DNA from: Pseudomonadota bacterium
GTDB taxonomy: Bacteria > Pseudomonadota > Gammaproteobacteria > Steroidobacterales > Steroidobacteraceae
Direction: 5' to 3'
Assembly: GCA_021817875.1 (NCBI GenBank)
Contig: JAKAFQ010000170.1
Span: forward strand, 1 to 8,139
DNA: 8,139 nucleotides
This document shows, piece after piece, positions 7,577 through 8,139 of the stretch (positions are counted from its first letter, which is position 1; every line of letters begins with the position of its first letter). The position numbers and the translations under genes are program-made. The notes under the pieces are model-generated. The model worked only from the letters and a program-made list of their open reading frames with translations, was not told the origin of the DNA and made no database searches.

Positions 7577-7944
7577 TGATGAACGTCGCCAACGAAGCGC
7601 TCGCCGGTCATGCGCCGCGCGGCGGCCACGGCCCGACGCACAAGCAGTACGTCATCGGCTTCACGCTCGCCATCGTTCTGACGGTCATACCGTTCGCGCT
7701 GGTGATGAGCCACACGCTGGCGGGCACGCCGCTGGTGATCGCCGGTTTCGCCCTCGCGCAGATCGTGGTGCACGTGGTGTACTTCCTGCACGTGAACGGC
7801 TCAGAGGAGCAGCGCTGGAATCTGATGGCGCTGCTGTACACGGCGCTGATGGTATTCATCGTTCTCGGCGGCTCATTGTGGATCATGCATCACCTGTACG
7901 TGAACATGGTGCCGGGGGCGATGCACGGTCAAGTGTGGCGCTAG
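7576..7944 (+). CDS. cyoD: Cytochrome bo3 ubiquinol oxidase subunit IV
   Basis: A 122-residue small membrane subunit (COX4 pro family) that assists assembly of the CuB site and subunits I and III. Three helices are expected at about 25-46, 51-72 and 82-105. The family signature HVVYFLHVN (66-74) follows the second helix, and a further EEQRWN loop precedes the third. The short hydrophilic N-terminus contains several His and Gly residues. Its ATG overlaps the cyoC stop by one base; a second ATG follows at once (7579), so the true start could be either. GGAG at 7562-7565 lies 10 bases before the first ATG. This is the last gene of the operon here: cyoE does not follow. Confidence 0.96.
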   Translation: MMNVANEALAGHAPRGGHGPTHKQYVIGFTLAIVLTVIPFALVMSHTLAGTPLVIAGFALAQIVVHVVYFLHVNGSEEQRWNLMALLYTALMVFIVLGGSLWIMHHLYVNMVPGAMHGQVWR

Positions 7945-7977
7945 GCCGGGCGCGGCTCGTTGACCGGGCGGTCCGGG

Positions 7978-7999
7978 CGCGCCACGTGCTGCAGGCGCG
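7978..7999. terminator. Weak GC hairpin between convergent cyoD and transporter genes
   Basis: CGCGCC (7978-7983) and GGCGCG (7994-7999) can pair around a 10-base loop within the 58-bp gap separating the two convergent stop codons. The position suits a bidirectional terminator, but no T-run follows on either strand and short GC-rich stems are common by chance in this genome. Confidence 0.25.
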
Positions 8000-8002
8000 G
8001 TC

Positions 8003-8139
8003 CTATCTGTGCTCGAGCGCCGGCGGGCGCGCCTGATACGCGCCGTGGGTGGCCAGCCAGCAGCTGAGCAGAATGAGCACCAGGCCGGCGAGTCCCGACA
8101 GGCCGAGACGCTCGTGCAGCACCCACAGTCCGAGCAGCG
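8003..8139 (-). CDS. C-terminal end of a probable EamA/DMT-family transporter (partial)
   Basis: Reading the minus strand from 8137 gives 44 codons to TAG (+ strand CTA at 8003-8005). The gene continues beyond the window edge. The fragment begins LLGLWVLHERLGLSGLAGLV and continues with LILLSCWLATHG. It resembles the last helices of EamA-type drug/metabolite exporters, where a short LLG(W)xxLxExL stretch is followed by a GLxGxxLILxGxxL helix. The tail QARPPALEHR is a typical short cytoplasmic end. Only this end is visible, so substrate and exact family remain open. The competing minus-strand frame (7941-8126) has no such hydrophobic pattern. The gene converges on cyoD and is unlikely to belong to the oxidase operon. 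Confidence 0.62.
   Translation of the reverse strand, partial: LLGLWVLHERLGLSGLAGLVLILLSCWLATHGAYQARPPALEHR

Noticed and set aside
7941..8126. 61-codon minus-strand frame after cyoD
   Set aside because: Arg/Ala/Pro-rich shadow of the neighbouring frame, which reads as hydrophobic transporter helices and ends at 8003.

Overview
This is a high-GC proteobacterial window. By hand count, GC is about 80% over 181-240 but only about 51% over the first 120 bases. The cyoABCD gene order, the lipoprotein CyoA and the predicted-ATPase family regulator point to a gamma- or betaproteobacterium. I cannot place it further from the sequence alone.

Layout. 1-615 (+): the C-terminal half of a class I SAM-dependent methyltransferase whose 5' part is broken (in-frame TAG at 85-87, no SAM-binding glycine loop). 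555-1241 (-): a complete phosphoglycolate-phosphatase-type HAD hydrolase, overlapping the methyltransferase tail to tail by 61 bp. 1262-3814 (+): an 850-residue regulator with an OmpR-type winged helix, a STAND/NB-ARC-like ATPase and TPR-like helices, diverging from the phosphatase across only 20 bp. 3815-4000: a 186-bp intergenic region with an AT-rich island containing three tandem 10-bp repeats, a possible promoter and a 7-bp inverted repeat. 4001-7944 (+): cyoA-cyoB-cyoC-cyoD, a cytochrome bo3 ubiquinol oxidase operon with almost no gaps between genes. 8003-8139 (-): the last 44 codons of a probable EamA/DMT-family transporter, cut by the window edge and convergent with cyoD. No stretch over 300 bp lacks a gene.

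How the genes work together. The four cyo genes encode a proton-pumping terminal quinol oxidase. Catalytic, CuB, haem and quinol-site residues are present in CyoB, and the CuA ligands are missing from CyoA, as expected for a quinol oxidase. The haem O synthase gene cyoE, which often follows cyoD, is absent here. The regulator lies directly upstream on the same strand, and the tandem repeats in front of cyoA have the roughly 10-bp period typical of OmpR/PhoB-type winged-helix operators. It is therefore a reasonable, unproven candidate to control the oxidase operon. The other genes look unrelated to respiration.

I found no CRISPR array, RNA gene, insertion sequence or phage gene, and nothing that clearly amounts to an undescribed system. 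The repeat array and its possible link to the adjacent regulator are the most interesting items.
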